A stretch of DNA of 64,000 nt from Phlebotomus papatasi. Lineage: Eukaryota > Arthropoda > Insecta > Diptera > Psychodidae. Location of the stretch: positions 90,520,627 to 90,584,626 of the forward strand of contig NC_077223.1 of NCBI RefSeq assembly GCF_024763615.1, in the 5' to 3' direction. A program made the translations under genes and the position numbers. The notes beneath the pieces were generated by a model. The model worked only from the letters and a program-made list of their open reading frames with translations, was not told the origin of the DNA and ran no database searches. This document shows positions 45,101-56,948 of the stretch, piece after piece. Every line of letters begins with the position of its first letter. Position 1 is the first letter of the stretch.

Positions 45101-48100
45101 CGACATAATTGTAGAGGACATTTGTCTCTACATTTCGTCCATACATCATTTTCCGGTCAGACTACGCTATCACTCCGATTTTGCCGTTTAAGTGTGAAAA
45201 AATTGATTTTTCCCATAATAACGCTTTGAATCCACTCAGATGCCAATTTGACTACTTCTTCTCGACCAAGACACTTAAAATAGGGTTTTAAATGGAAAGT
45301 CCCACAAAATACAACAATTCTTTGATATAGTTGAAGTTCAACAAATGAACACTTGGGGCACTCTGGATGAAGAAACGAGTTAAGAAACAAAAAACCTCGC
45401 TTATCTTGGCTTCTGAGTAATCGATGAGATCAAGTTCTACGGCAAAATTATAGAGAACATTCTAGTCTACATTTCACCCATATATCACTTTTGTGCCAGT
45501 TCATCCAAATCCTTGATATTTTGGTTTAAATACAAAATTTGTATAATTTCACGAATTTGATTCAAGATAACTGAATGGCGTCTCCCAACTTCAGCTCCAA
45601 ATCGAATTTGCATGCACTCCGAGTTAGCTCACATTAAGAATCTCACCTACATAAGCCGGTTAGGATTATCTGTCCCTTTTTTTAATTAGTTGTTCCAATT
45701 ATAAAATAATACCAAGAAAATCAATAAAATGTTGCAGAAATCTTGATAATGTACTTGAAATCAAAGGATAAAAAAGAGAAAACAAGTAATCAAGAACTGA
45801 AATAATATTTAATCATAAATTATTGATAATCTATCATTAATCTTAATTTTGCTCCAAGTGGATTTAATAATTGAGGGAAAACCTTTGTGAAGGTTAAATT
45901 TTTAATGTTTATTCTTAGAAGAAATTGCTTTTTAAATAAATTAAATGGAATGAATGAATTTCAAATAAAACGGTTCCTAAAAAAAATTATGGATAAATTC
46001 TGCTTTTTTATTTGAAAAATAAATATTTATGTTAGCTATTTTATTTTTCATTTGAGCTCTCGCAGAAGAATGAAGAGAATGAAGGTGAAAGAGTGACAAT
46101 ACCTACGTTAATATTGTTACAACTGGCCAATTTCATCTGCGCCAGCTGCGAAGCAGGAGTCAGAGAATTTGTCATCATGGTGGAAACAGCCCTCTTCAGC
46201 TTCGATGGTGTCTTATTGAAGGAGAACGCCCTTCCAACCTGTTTTCCCCAAAAATTAATTTAAAAAAAAAATCATCATCCTGAAATCATTTTTCTTCAAA
46301 ATTAATCAAAAGAAAAAAATCTTTACCTTGAGTCGCGTTCTCGTGGCAAATTTAAATGCCTTTGACAGGGTACCAATGTTCAAGTCACTGATGTCAATAC
46401 TGAGCTCCGTAGAGTCCACACTGGCCAGAAACTGTTCAGCATCGGCCCTGCAGGAATTCTCTGCCAGTTGCTTGCACAAACTCCGCAGATACATTGTCTT
46501 GTCCACCTCTTCCTCATTTATACTGAAGTAGTACTCCTTGTCTTTGTTCTCCTTGCTCAATCGACAGCTCAGAGCAAAAGCCCTCGGACTGTCCCTGATA
46601 TCCACAACATAGCGAATGGAACTGAGTGAGATGAGTTTAATGTGTTTGTATGATTTGACTTTGGTCGTCACATTGAGACCATTCATCGTTGTACTGGGCG
46701 ATTTGGCATTGTTGAAGCCTCGCGAACGCTTCTTGCAGACCTCAATGTTGTCCGTAAAGAGGCACAGCATCAAGGAATCACCACGGCCGCTCAGTTGATC
46801 TGAGAGTTCGGTGACTTCGCACTTGGACACGAGACTCCGTTGAGCCGAAACAAGATCAGGCTTCAAGAACACAAAAAAATTTGATTTTGAAGCAAAACCT
46901 TAATATCCTTAAATAAGATAAAATAATTGCTATAATATAATAATAATAAGATAAAAAAAATTGCTTTGCGAACGAAAATGAGGAGATCGGCATTGTGAGT
47001 CGTTACTAGGGTTAGGGGAATTTTTTACATTTTACATCATATTTTTTTTACATAGTAAAAAAATCCTTTAACATGTGCTACATTTTTAACATGTAAAATT
47101 AAAATGTAAAAAATGTTAAATTGATTGATACCCATCAAATATAAAGTTCAATTTTTATTTACTCAATCAAAGATTTCGCTGTAATCAGTAAAATATTTTG
47201 CGGCTTTTTTTCTGTAAAGCTTGTCGTCTAAAATGCATGATGAAATTTACTGGCAATCCCAATTCAAATTCGTTTTTTAATAAAATCTATTCGAAAGCTG
47301 TGAGTATTTTATATTCAATATTAACCGTTTTATGTTGAAGCTGTGCGTTCTTTATTTGCAATTTCAACCCTTTCGTGTTGAAGCTATGAGTGTAATACAC
47401 ACAAGTGAAATCATTTTAAGCTTAAGTTGTGCGGGATTTGAACATACTCTTAACCGTTTTATGCTGAAGCAATGCCGGTTCTATGACTTTAATCATATTT
47501 AACTTAAGTAGTGCGAATCTTTTGGAAGTTGACGACGCGACGTGTGGATTGAAGATACATCCGAGAGACAATACCAGTTAGAATATACTAAGAACATCGA
47601 CTTCAGGGAGGGTGTGACAAAAGATCCATTAGAAATTCTCGGGGAAACATCAACTGCTACAACTGACATCCACAATGATGGCTAAGAAGCCTCTAAGGAG
47701 CAAAAGCCAGTACTAAGTTTCCTAAAAACTCATGTTTATTTCCCAAAAGATTGAAATATAAGTAAGGTGAAAAAGGGACGAGCACTGTCACCGATTTTAA
47801 CGAGCGACGAAGTTCTACCCATCCAGGAGGAGAAAAAAAAAGGATGCGATCAGGAAAATGGAAAAAAAGAACAAAGAGAAACCGAGAACTACAAAAAAAT
47901 TAAAAGAAGAAATACGTGAAAAACTAGAATTAGATTGGAAAAAAGGAAGAGAAATTACGAATTTAAGAAGAAAAGGCGAGTATGAGGATACTAAAAATGT
48001 CATCTAAAAAAATGATTAAATGAACTGTTTTCTTAATCACTTAGTGTTTGTCTCCAATTGGAAAATTTCCCTTATCTCCATTTAGATTAAATTGTTTCCA

Positions 48101-50950
48101 ATAGTAGCATTTTGCACTTGTTTATTTTTCTTGTATTAAAGTATTTTTCAAACTCAATTCAAAGAATTTGCACTAAATAGTAACATTCTAGAAGAGTCAA
48201 GGAGCAAATTTATGTAATTTTCTTCGGAAAAAAAATTAATTTGATATGTTGAATCTTGTGTCAAAGTTAAAGCGTCTGGAAATGGTTTTGAATTAGGACA
48301 TTTACGCTATTTTTGATAATTTTTTTTAATATTATGTTTCTGAATGAAACAGTGAATAATTCTATGGATTTAGAAGAAATAAAAAAGAATTTCAGCAGTC
48401 CAAAAACAAACGTTTAAGTAGCACTCTACGGAAAACGATCCAGTTATCCCACCTTACTATAATTGTTTTTTTTTTTAAGATTTATATTTTTAAATATTAC
48501 AGGAAATTTTTAAAGTATTCTAATTTTTTTTCTGTAGAAAAATAGGAAAGAGGTTGAGGTAAAGTTTCTTAAAATCTCAAGAAAATAATCGTAGATTGTA
48601 AAAACTAAAAATTAAAGAGGAGGAATTAAGGTAGATTCTTTAAGTAAAATATACTTTATAATTTCGTAAAAATTACGTAATTATTACCAAGTATTTATTA
48701 CAGTCCTTTAAGGAGTATATACAAAAATTAAAATTATTTAAGTTTCTAATATTTAAGTAAAATTACCTAGATTGTAAGTAATCGTAATAACTAGAAAATT
48801 ACGCTGTCCTAGCCTTCATTCTTAATTACTTAAAAACTGTTACTTGGGATATTCAAAGAAATTCAATTAAAAAAAATATAATGTAATCATGTTTGAAACT
48901 GCTTTGCACTCTAATCCTCAATGAGTTTTATAGAAAAATTCTTCATTTGAAAAAATAACAAACTAAAGAGGTGAAGAGTGGAGTAATAAAAAAAAATTGC
49001 ACAAAATTCCTGTAAGTAATAAAATGAAGAAAAAATAATGAATTTTACTTACTGGGCAATTATCGATATCGTTGAAAATATCAAACATGGCCAATTGACC
49101 CTCCGTCTTCCTTTTATCTTCATTGATGTACGTCATGACTTCCTTAATAGCTCTCAGAGCTTCCTCCAATTTTTTCGCGTCTGGATTGCTCTTTGGTGTA
49201 TGTTTGAGAATGTCTGTCAAAAAGGTAAAAATTAAGCATTTATGCCACATTCAAATTTTTTGGATAAATGCTAAAAAAAAAAAAGGAAAGAAACCCACCA
49301 TTTATTAGAAGACTAATACTTGGCAATCTCTGTACTGGGCGAATCATCAGATCCTGGAGGGATTGTCTTCCACATTCAGGTTTTGCCTGATTTATTTTGA
49401 GAAATGCATGAAATCTGGGTTTTTGATTATCACAAAGAACAAGGGCATCCTTCATTTGTTCGAAGAAATTCACATAAGGCGGATAAGCCTTTATTAAATC
49501 ATCCCGATGATCGAGAATAACTTTACCAATTAGACATTCTTCTGCCCAATTGGCCTGAAGCTCCTTGATGGAATTCAGCATTTTCCAGTGGACATCGTGA
49601 ATTGGCTGAAAATTGCTGAAAATCGCTCTAATCTCTGATTTATTGAGCAGAGCATCACTGGGATTTGTGTCTGCCATCTTTTCCAATGGTTCCTTGAACA
49701 ACTGCAAAGAATATTTCATGTTTTCTAACGTCTCAATTAACCTCGTTCAAAAATAATTTTAGGCCACGCCCACTTCAGAAATTAAGGCCAGTAAAGCTAT
49801 TTTTTTTAATTTGCAGATTTTTTGTGGCATTCTAGAAGAAGATTACTCCCACAAATTGAATAATTCGCAAGATCTGAAGCCTGATTGGCTTTCGATCTTG
49901 AAGTCCCTTTATAAGCCACGCCCACATAAGTCTCTTATTTAAATAAAAAGTTTATCAAATTGTAGAACACAAATTTTTTAAATATAAAAAGTACAGCTTA
50001 TGTAATGTTCCTGAATTTTACTTAGCCAAAGGAATAAGTATAGGTCAAAGTTTCAGAAAAGGGGCGTGACTTAAAATTCATTGACATTTCTCAACTAAAA
50101 AAAAAATCAAATTCCCGTGAAAATAATTACACTGAAAGAAATCCGAAAAAGTTAAAATAACATTCCGGAAATGTTTATTTTACCATGAAGTATTGATCCG
50201 AAATCAGTGTAAATATTATGCTTTTTAGGTGTATTAGGGGTTAAAGTTACCCTTTTTCATGTTAATTTTACCCTTAAAAAAGGTGTAAAATTAACATTAA
50301 AAAATGTTGATATATTTTTACACCTAAAAAGCGTTAATCGTACTCCCATTTTTTTTCTCAGTGTAAAGAATTCACATCTTACCTTAACAATTGTGTCCAG
50401 GATTCCCACATAATTCGACTCTGTCTGGCAGAAATCGAGAAAATGATTGAAACGCATCGACTGTTTCTTATTTGACGGAGGAACTTCGGGTGGTGTTTCC
50501 GTTTCCGGAATCACCTTGCTCACATCATTCTTATCCGGACTCGTTGTACATTCCAGGAAACTTCCCGAAACGGACAACAATCCAGCATCTGACACTGAAG
50601 ATCGCCTCTTACCCAATCCCAGAGGTGTCAATTCCTCTTTAATTGTCCGTGACAGACGCTTCCTCTTTCGCTTATTGAACGTCACCGGCAGAGAATCTCG
50701 CCGATCACTGCAGGGAGTATTGGCTATGCTGTCCAGATACTACACACAAAATATTTTGGGTTTTTTTTTATCAAATATCCTAAAAGAATTTTTGTTTCGA
50801 AAGAAAATTCAAACATACATCATCAAATCTGTAATCCATCTCGTCGGCAAATCCATTCTGAATGGTATACCAGAACCAGTCGGCTTTCAGAATGTGAGTC
50901 TTGGAGTTTTTTACATCCAATTTTGTATGCACGGCATGTTCATCCACAAT
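42029..50950 (-). CDS. pbl: ECT2/Pebble Rho guanine-nucleotide exchange factor, N-terminal exons outside or unidentified
   Basis: Activates Rho GTPase at the cell equator to drive the contractile ring in cytokinesis; in animals it is recruited by the centralspindlin complex through its BRCT repeats. Seven exons (50950-50819, 50739-50383, 49701-49299, 49213-49053, 46860-46327, 46238-46107, 42139-42029) join in frame to 609 codons plus a stop. In order they hold the second half of a BRCT domain with the W-F-W core, a basic linker with KRRSSVSDAGLLSVSGSFL, the DH domain (ending in VMTYINEDKRKTE), the PH domain and a basic C-terminal tail. The order and wording match animal ECT2 closely. Pebble is usually about 850-900 residues, so roughly 250 N-terminal residues (the other BRCT units) are not seen. 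The intron upstream of the first exon here is at least 11 kb. Confidence 0.93.
42560..43040. repeat. Degenerate ACCGATTTAAACCGATT repeats
   Basis: Three spaced copies of ACCGATTCATAACCGATTTA-like sequence. Related bits occur at 2400-2470, 2810-2960, 20940-20970 and 33430-33460. Confidence 0.5.
43731..43984. mobile_element. MITE family B, copy 3 (inverted)
   Basis: Ends ACACTAAGAAAAATCCG and TTTTTCTCAGTGT; opposite orientation to copies 1 and 2. Confidence 0.8.
44466..45679 (+). repeat. Noncoding 1.2-kb repeat, copy 1
   Basis: Near-identical to 59297-60510 with the same length, in the same orientation. Contains repeated TATCTCCGGTTCTA phrases and no long frame. Ends with AAGAATCTCACCTACATAAG. 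Class unknown. Confidence 0.85.
46107..46238 (-). CDS. pbl: Pebble/ECT2 exon: basic C-terminal region
   Basis: 44 codons, phase 0 to 0. It begins VGRAFSFNKTPSKLKRAVST, matching the RAFSFSKTPK motif after the PH domain of ECT2 (a conserved S/T-P CDK-type site). It ends at ASCNNIN before a GTAGGT donor. This polybasic stretch contributes to plasma-membrane binding in the family. Confidence 0.92.
46327..46860 (-). CDS. pbl: Pebble/ECT2 exon: PH domain
   Basis: 178 codons, phase 0 to 0. Starts PDLVSAQRSLVSKCEVTEL and carries the PH strands GDSLMLCLFTDNIEVCKKR and SYKHIKLISLSSIRYVVDIR, then FALSCRL. It ends with the ECT2-specific helix region LRSLCKQLAENSCRADAEQF. It binds phosphoinositides in the ECT2 family, which supports membrane attachment during cytokinesis. 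Confidence 0.94.
46861..49052. other. pbl intron between DH and PH exons
   Basis: 2.2 kb, AT-rich. I see short direct similarities such as CCGTTTTATGTTGAAGCTGTG and related phrases repeated between 47300 and 47500, and nothing else recognisable. Confidence 0.6.
49053..49213 (-). CDS. pbl: Pebble/ECT2 exon: end of DH domain
   Basis: 161 nt. The split codon gives Asp (N-D junction as in ECT2), followed by ILKHTPKSNPDAKKLEEAL, KEVMTYINEDKRKTEGQ and FDIFNDIDNCP. The INEDKRKTE block is diagnostic for ECT2 rather than other RhoGEFs. The intron to the core exon is 85 bases. Donor CCA|GTAAGT. Confidence 0.94.
49299..49701 (-). CDS. pbl: Pebble/ECT2 exon: DH domain core
   Basis: 403 nt, phase 0 to 1. 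Begins LFKEPLEKM and runs through IRAIFSNFQPIHDVHWKML and YPPYVNFFEQMKDA. It reaches the catalytic block KPRFHAFLKINQAKPECGRQ and MIRPVQRLPSISLLIN. The last two stretches are nearly identical to vertebrate ECT2 and define the Rho-contacting surface. Confidence 0.95.
50129..50365. mobile_element. MITE family B, copy 4
   Basis: Ends ACACTGAAAGAAATCCG and TTTTCTCAGTGT. It sits in the intron only 18 bases past the pbl DH-start exon donor. Confidence 0.8.
50383..50739 (-). CDS. pbl: Pebble/ECT2 exon: linker and start of DH domain
   Basis: 119 codons, phase 0 to 0. It begins YLDSIANTPCSDRRDS, then a basic cluster (NKRKRKRLSR, likely nuclear localisation). Next come the near-invariant ECT2 block KRRSSVSDAGLLSVSGSFLE and a Pro/Thr-rich stretch with CDK-type T-P sites. 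It ends with the first DH helix (FCQTESNYVGILDTIVK). Donor AAG|GTAAGA. Confidence 0.93.
50819..50950 (-). CDS. pbl: Pebble/ECT2 exon: second half of BRCT domain
   Basis: 44 codons, phase 0 to 0, acceptor ATATTTAG, donor GTATGT. It starts IVDEHAVHTKLD and contains HILKADWFWYTIQNGF. The W-F-W is the conserved hydrophobic core of the last BRCT helix in ECT2 (VVKQEWFWGSIQ in vertebrates). The first half of this domain must be in the preceding exon, which I could not find in the window. Confidence 0.9.
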
Positions 50951-51065
50951 CTAAATATCATAGTTTCATTTATTATTTTTCTTTTGTAGAAAAATGCTTT
51001 AAATAGATTTTTTTAGAGATTTATAGTGCTATTCCAATTAAAAATAAAAAGGGTAAATCTTGAAA

Positions 51066-51420
51066 AGTTTTTAGTACTTTACTGTTCTCAAGTGCTTCTG
51101 CATTATCGACTGTTTTTTGTGTTAGTTCGTGTGTCGACAGTTTCAAAACCACCAAACAGTCATGAAAAAAACCAGCGAGAACAAAAGTCGATAATATAGA
51201 AGCACTTAAGAACAGTAAAATACTGAAAAACAAATGTACATGTTTTAGCATTTTACTGTTCGTAAGTGCTTCTGCATTATCGATTTTTTTTTGTTTTGGT
51301 TCCTGACACGACTATTTGGTGGTTTTAAAACCCGGCAAGTACTGAGGAAAGCAGTCTAGACAGAAATCAACACGAAAAAAGCCGATAATGCAGAAGCACT
51401 TGAGAACAGTAAAGTCCTAA
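51066..51420. mobile_element. Two adjacent MITE family E copies
   Basis: Units at about 51066-51232 and 51243-51420, each with TTTACTGTTCTCAAGTGCTT-type ends and their complements. Confidence 0.75.
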
Positions 51421-51876
51421 AAAAAATATTCATTTTTAATTGAAATAGCACTTTTAGTCCTCAATTGTCATTCAAATGCAAAACATTGATCTACTAAGAA
51501 AATATCTTAATTGTTCTGAAGGGCAATTGAGGGCTAAGTCAAAACGAAATTGCTAAACGAATAAATCAATTTATAAATAAATGTTCAAACTAGATTGCTG
51601 TAGTTCGAGTCGTCCAGACTACAAAATTAAACTGAATCAAATTATTTATGAGTTATTTCGCAATTGATTGTCACGCACAGATTTTCTTACAATCAATGTT
51701 GGTACACATAATATATAAAAAGAACATTGCATTCTACATTTGATTCAATAAATAAATTAAATAAGAAAATAATTCGTGTAAACTGTAAGCTTTCTCGGAA
51801 GATAATAGTCCATTAATATTTAATTAAAAAGAAAAATGAAATGTCATAAAAATCAGAGATTTTCTGTAATTTACTT

Positions 51877-53155
51877 AATCACATCGAACAGACTGGGCTT
51901 TTTTACATGGTCATTGCTTTTTTACTCCTTCATTGCTTTTTTACACGTGGAAAAAATATCCAAAAAATTGAGTCATCAAACCAATTTTTGCATCAATTTG
52001 ATCTTTTTCCGTTCTCTGAGACAATATTCTGTAAAAAGAAAATGATATTTTAGTAAATTTAGCCAAATTTAAATACCTTGAACAAAAAGCAAAAAGCAAT
52101 TGCCCGGTCAATTGCTTTTCCTTGACAATTCCATATCACATAGTCCGTTAACATTCTCTATTTAAATTCACTGTTCGAAATTTCATCGACCACCATCGAA
52201 ATCAGCTGATGCCAGAAAAAATCAAAACAAAGGAAATTTTATTCATAAAACTCTTGTAAAAACTTTTGAAATGTATTTAAAATGAGTCTAGGCATTAGTG
52301 AAATTAATGTTTAGTATAAAATACATGTGAATAATGTGAATAATGTGTTTTGAACAATTTAAAATATTTCCCGCCTTGTACATTTTACTTACACTGGATG
52401 GCGCTGTTCTCAGTTAGTTTTCTAATCAAAAACAATGAAGGTGTCATATTAGCATTGAACAGACTGGGCCATTGCTCTTTTAATCGATTTTCAAAGAAGC
52501 AATGGAGAAGTGATATGACACCTTCATTTTTTTCGATCAGATAACTCACTGAGAACAGCGCCATCCAGTGTAAGTAAAATGTAAGTAAAATGGGAAATAT
52601 TTTCAGTTGTTCAAAACAATGTAATTCACATTATTCACATGTATTTTATACTAAACTTTAATTTCACTAAGCCTAGACTCATTTTAAATGTATTTCAAAA
52701 GTTTTCACAAGAGTTTTATGAATAAAATTTCCTTTGCTTTGATTTTTCCTGGCATCAGCTGATTTCGATGGTGGTCGATGAAATTTCGAACAGTGAATTC
52801 AAATAGAGAATGTTAACGGACTATGTAATATGGAAGTGTCAAGAAAAAGCAATTGACCGGGTAATTGCTTTTTGCTTTTTTTTTCAAGGTATTTAAATTT
52901 GGCTAATTTTACTAAAATATCATTTTCTTTTTACATAATATTGTCTCAGAGAACGGAAAAAGATCAAATTGATGCAAAAATTGGTTTGATGCCGCAATTT
53001 TTTGAATATTTTTTCCACATGTAAAAAAGCAATGAAGGAGTAAAAAAGCAATGACCATGTAAAAAAGCCCAGTCTGTTCGATGTGATTCACTTCTCCATT
53101 GCTTCTTTGAAAATCGATTAAAAGAGCAATGGCCCAGTCTGTTCGATGCTAATAG
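51877..53155. mobile_element. Giant foldback element (about 575-bp arms)
   Basis: Arms about 51877-52450 and 52512-53088 are inverted copies around a 61-base spacer. The reverse complement of that spacer recurs just after the right arm (53089-53155), so 52451-53155 reads as a TIR element whose interior was duplicated in reverse on its left. The arms share phrases such as CGAACAGACTGGGC and ATCAGCTGAT. No ORF of note. Confidence 0.85.
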
Positions 53156-53319
53156 GTCACCTAAACAAAAAAAACTAACTTTTTTGAGGTTTACCTCAAT
53201 ATAACCTCACATTTTTAAAAACAGCCGTTATGGGTGACTTTGCCCCCGTTAAAGAAATATCAAAAATCAATAATTTCTTTAAAAAAAACAACAATTAAGG
53301 TCTTCATACCCAAGGGTAA

Positions 53320-54712
53320 TATGCTCGAGATATCCAATATGGTCACGATCTTGATATTGACGTTTTTGTCCGCCATTTTGAATAACTGTCAAATGTAAAA
53401 CTCATTCGATTAGGCTGAAATCTTAGTATCTTGTAACTGATATCTAGACCTTTTTCGAACATTTACATAATCCGACCTAGTTCAAGCGATTGCTTAGGTA
53501 CAGAGGTTCAAAGTTTGGAATTTTGAAATTATATTTCCCCGATCTTTATTAATTAATCTTGAGTACCAGGAGCTTAAACGAAGTGCCATAATTAACACCA
53601 AAATAGTTAAGTGTTTTATTTTATTTTTTTATTTATATTAACTCTTACAAACTTGGAAAAATTAAACAAAAAATCATTTACTTTTTTATTTTTTCATCTT
53701 CACTGGTAAAAATGAAAGGATCACCGAGGATCCTTCAAAAGTATCTTTGTTTTGACACGTATTTAACTCCGGAATAAATGATTAAAAACAATGAAAAAGT
53801 CACATTTGGAGTTTGCTCAGATAAAAGGAATATGTTGTGTGTAAGAAGTTTACGATTAAACACGTTTTATCGTGATAAATTTACATAAAAAATTTCAAGA
53901 GACACTAGTGATCCTTTCAAAGGATCAAATATAATCCATCCTTTTGAAAATGAATATGATCCAATTTGATCCTTTAATTTTTACCAAGTGTTCGTAACAA
54001 CATTTTTTCAGATCTTTTAATAATAACTATCCAAAGACACAACTAGCCAGAACAATCGGAGAGCCAGTTGGTATAAGAAAGACCATCCGGTTGCTCTGGT
54101 TAGTAGTATTTTCAGATACTACAATATGCTGTTATAAGCAAAAACATCAGGGGTGACATGATAACTTGTTTTCGATATTATCGACTGTCGATTCTGAAAA
54201 ATTTAAACGATAGCTGCACTTCCTGTAACTAATACAGATATTTATTAACAGTCACATTTTGTTTAGAATGTCACAATTATTAGTTCAACAATGCGTAAAA
54301 AGTCGACATTCATTTAATCTAACAGATATAGATTTATCGATACTATCCATTCGATAGTGTCGAAAAGTTATCATTCCACCCCAGTTTTCTTTTAGTTTGT
54401 TTTTTGGATCTCATTATTTAACGATAGTACAGTCCTTCAGTCCTTCCAATCCAATAAAGGAAACACCTCTTAGTACTGTATTCATGAGACTGTCAAATTA
54501 TCAACTTTCAGCCCCTATATCTAGGCAATTTCTGAACCAAGTTCGTAGTATTTATATGTTCTGGAACGGTCTTGAAATCAGCTACAACATACTAGAAACT
54601 AGAATTTCAGCCCAATCGGACAAGTTTTTGGTCATGACAATTATTCAAAATGGACGACAGAAACGTCAAATCAAAATGACAACGACGCTATCTTGTACAT
54701 CTCAAGAATATT
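53320..54712. mobile_element. Inverted-repeat element related to 39925-40700, interrupted
   Basis: Outer ends contain TTTTTGTCCGCCATTTTGAA and TTCAAAATGGACGACAGAAA. The interior carries an inserted MITE at 53700-53993. Confidence 0.65.
53700..53993. mobile_element. GATCCTTT MITE
   Basis: Ends CACTGGTAAAAATGAAAGGA and TTTGATCCTTTAATTTTTACC, inverted. Related GATCC-palindrome sequence lies at 9095-9135 and 31685-31825. Confidence 0.6.
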
Positions 54713-55340
54713 ACATTAAATTCTCATATAATTATTTACTACTCTGAATCCGCGTTTAGAATTAGATTTTCATGTAACTTTTTGACGGAGTAGATTTTTG
54801 GAAAAATACCAATGTTTACATTTTATTGACTATCACTAAAACTACAAGTATCCTTAGCGGATTCTTGTACGCTACTTTGCACATAATATATTCCTAATGA
54901 AGTCGAACAATCCAGAAACATTTCAAATGGGCTGTACCTATAAAAGTTTTCAGGATTCAACTTCCAGTTATTCAAGATTTAAAAAATTGTAAACCACTTA
55001 TTTTGAAATGACCATATTATCAACCAAAAATTCCTAATAAAAGCATAGCAGGAATTTTTATAGGTTAGGGGAAACTGGGCACCACCAAACACGGGGTAAC
55101 ACCAAACACTAATTCTTGCTTCTAAACTACTTGAACTAGTATCTCGACCATTTCTTCAGTTAAAAAACATACCTATAATGCCTATAGAATTCGAATATCT
55201 TATTAAATAATCTCAGTGTTTAGTTCTAACCCGTGTTTGGTGGTGTCCCATTTTCCTCCACGCCCAATATAACCTACAATTTTTACAACTAGAACTTAAG
55301 TTCTTTGATTTAAGGAAGTCCAATTTTCATATATTTGATT

Positions 55341-55819
55341 AGCACTTTTTGTTCGAGAACTGCTGACCCGTCAGCAAACTTTCGCTAATCGACTCAGCAG
55401 AACAATATGCTGAAAATGCTACTTTTTTTTTAGATAACTGTGCTAGCTGAATTAGCTTAAAAAGCAGCGTTTTCAGCAGATGGGTGACATTAGCTCTAAA
55501 AAATGTAACCAGTTTTAGTGTAATTTTTTTCCTGTTTTCGTACACATTTCACGAGATATCTCCAAAACTACGTAGGTTGCCATTTTAAGGCTTTCGGTTG
55601 CCTATTCTTTATTAAATTGGCTTTTATTTTGTATTTGTATTATTTGCTAATTCATTCTACAATGACAGAGAACAGCTAATAAACTCAAAAGTTTTTTCGG
55701 CTCGCTAGAAACATATGAGAAACATAGGAAACGTCATGCGCCTGGGTTTCAGCATATTTTTGCAGAATCGATCAGCAAAAATATGCTGACTGGTCAGCAG
55801 TTCTCGGACAAAAAGTGCT
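55341..55819. mobile_element. TIR element with nested family A MITE
   Basis: 36-bp inverted ends (AGCACTTTTTGTTCGAGAAC and partner). A complete family A MITE (55480-55748) is inserted inside, which gives the order of insertion. Confidence 0.75.
55480..55748. mobile_element. MITE family A, copy 3 (nested)
   Basis: Matches 5881-6157 in the same orientation across its length, including TTTCGTACACATTTCACGAG. Confidence 0.75.
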
Positions 55820-56858
55820 CACTAAATATACGGATATGGCATTACTTTGCAAGTGTCGTTTTAAGGTTAGCAGAATCCAGCTGAAAATACATATATTTTC
55901 AGGGGAATTGAAATAGGTTAGCATTTGGTGCTCGCTTGTTTGGCACATTATTGCTCCTTTGCTTTCGAGATGATGTCCATATAACCTCAAATTCTAACTT
56001 ATTGGCGAAATAACACACTAAGAAGCTCAATGTACCATTTTATCAATTGCGCATTTTCCTTTTGTTAAAAATTAATTTGTAGTCTGAAGATTCGTAAACA
56101 GCTTAAATAAGAGGTTATGTTACAAAATAAGGTTATGTCTAGAGATAACCTAAAATTGTTTACGTATTTTCTATAAAATTACAGAAAAATATGCATCTAA
56201 TAATTTTCTAAAAATTGGAAATGTCTGCTGACTGTCTAAGGTTAGTTTTCGACCATCAAAAATCGCGGGACATTTCTAACGGAACACGAAGGGCCATTAT
56301 TTCAATTAAATGAATTTGTTAATTAAATTCTACAATTATGAAATATACAAAAAGCTGAATAGCAATATTTCAGCGTATTCTAAGCATTTTAATTTAAAAA
56401 AAAAAACAATAATTTTCAGTTATGAAAAAATTGTGTAAAAAGTGAAAACCTAACCAAGAATGATGGATTCCTGAGTTTAAAGATCTCTGAATCAAAATGA
56501 TTATGCAAATCTTTTTATTAGGTTTTAACTTGCTGAAATTTACTATAAAACCAGTATCCGATTGAAAAAATAAGCCCTTCGTTTATTGAAACAGCGTTTA
56601 TTGAGGTTATGTCAATTTCACCATAACCTCACTTTGCAACTTAACCTTTTATTCAGAGTATTTTTTTTTATTAAAACTGAATACGAGAGACACATTAAAT
56701 TCTGAAATTCATTTGATATTGTTTTTTTTTACGAATTTTACTGAAAAAATCGTTATGTTAATATTTATCAAAATATTTCTTGAGTGAAAACTCTCACCAT
56801 AAAGCAATTAAGTTTTACCTTATACAATACCATTGTCTCATTTTTGGGAATTTCCTGT

Positions 56859-56948
56859 CCCAAATTAATGAATGACAACTTTATTAGAATGAAATTTCTC
56901 ATGTATCTCTTGTATTTTCAAAAAAAAAAATTAAATAAAAAATAAACA
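56859..56948 (-). other. Possible small exon between the NET1-like exon and pbl
   Basis: A 90-nt segment, open for 30 codons, phase 0 to 0, lies between a long pyrimidine tract ending ATACAAG and a donor AAG|GTAAAA. The translation contains LGQEIPKNETMVLYK. It matches neither BRCT nor DH sequences that I know. In this AT-rich DNA a chance occurrence is quite possible. Confidence 0.15.

Larger units (their letters stand above)
42140..46106. other. pbl last intron (4.0 kb)
   Basis: Contains a dispersed ACCGATTTAAACCGATTT repeat block (42560-43040), MITE family B (43731-43984) and one of two near-identical 1.2-kb repeats. No gene seen. Confidence 0.7.

Noticed and set aside
50447..50989. 180-codon plus-strand frame
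   Set aside because: Antisense of two Pebble exons and the intron between them.
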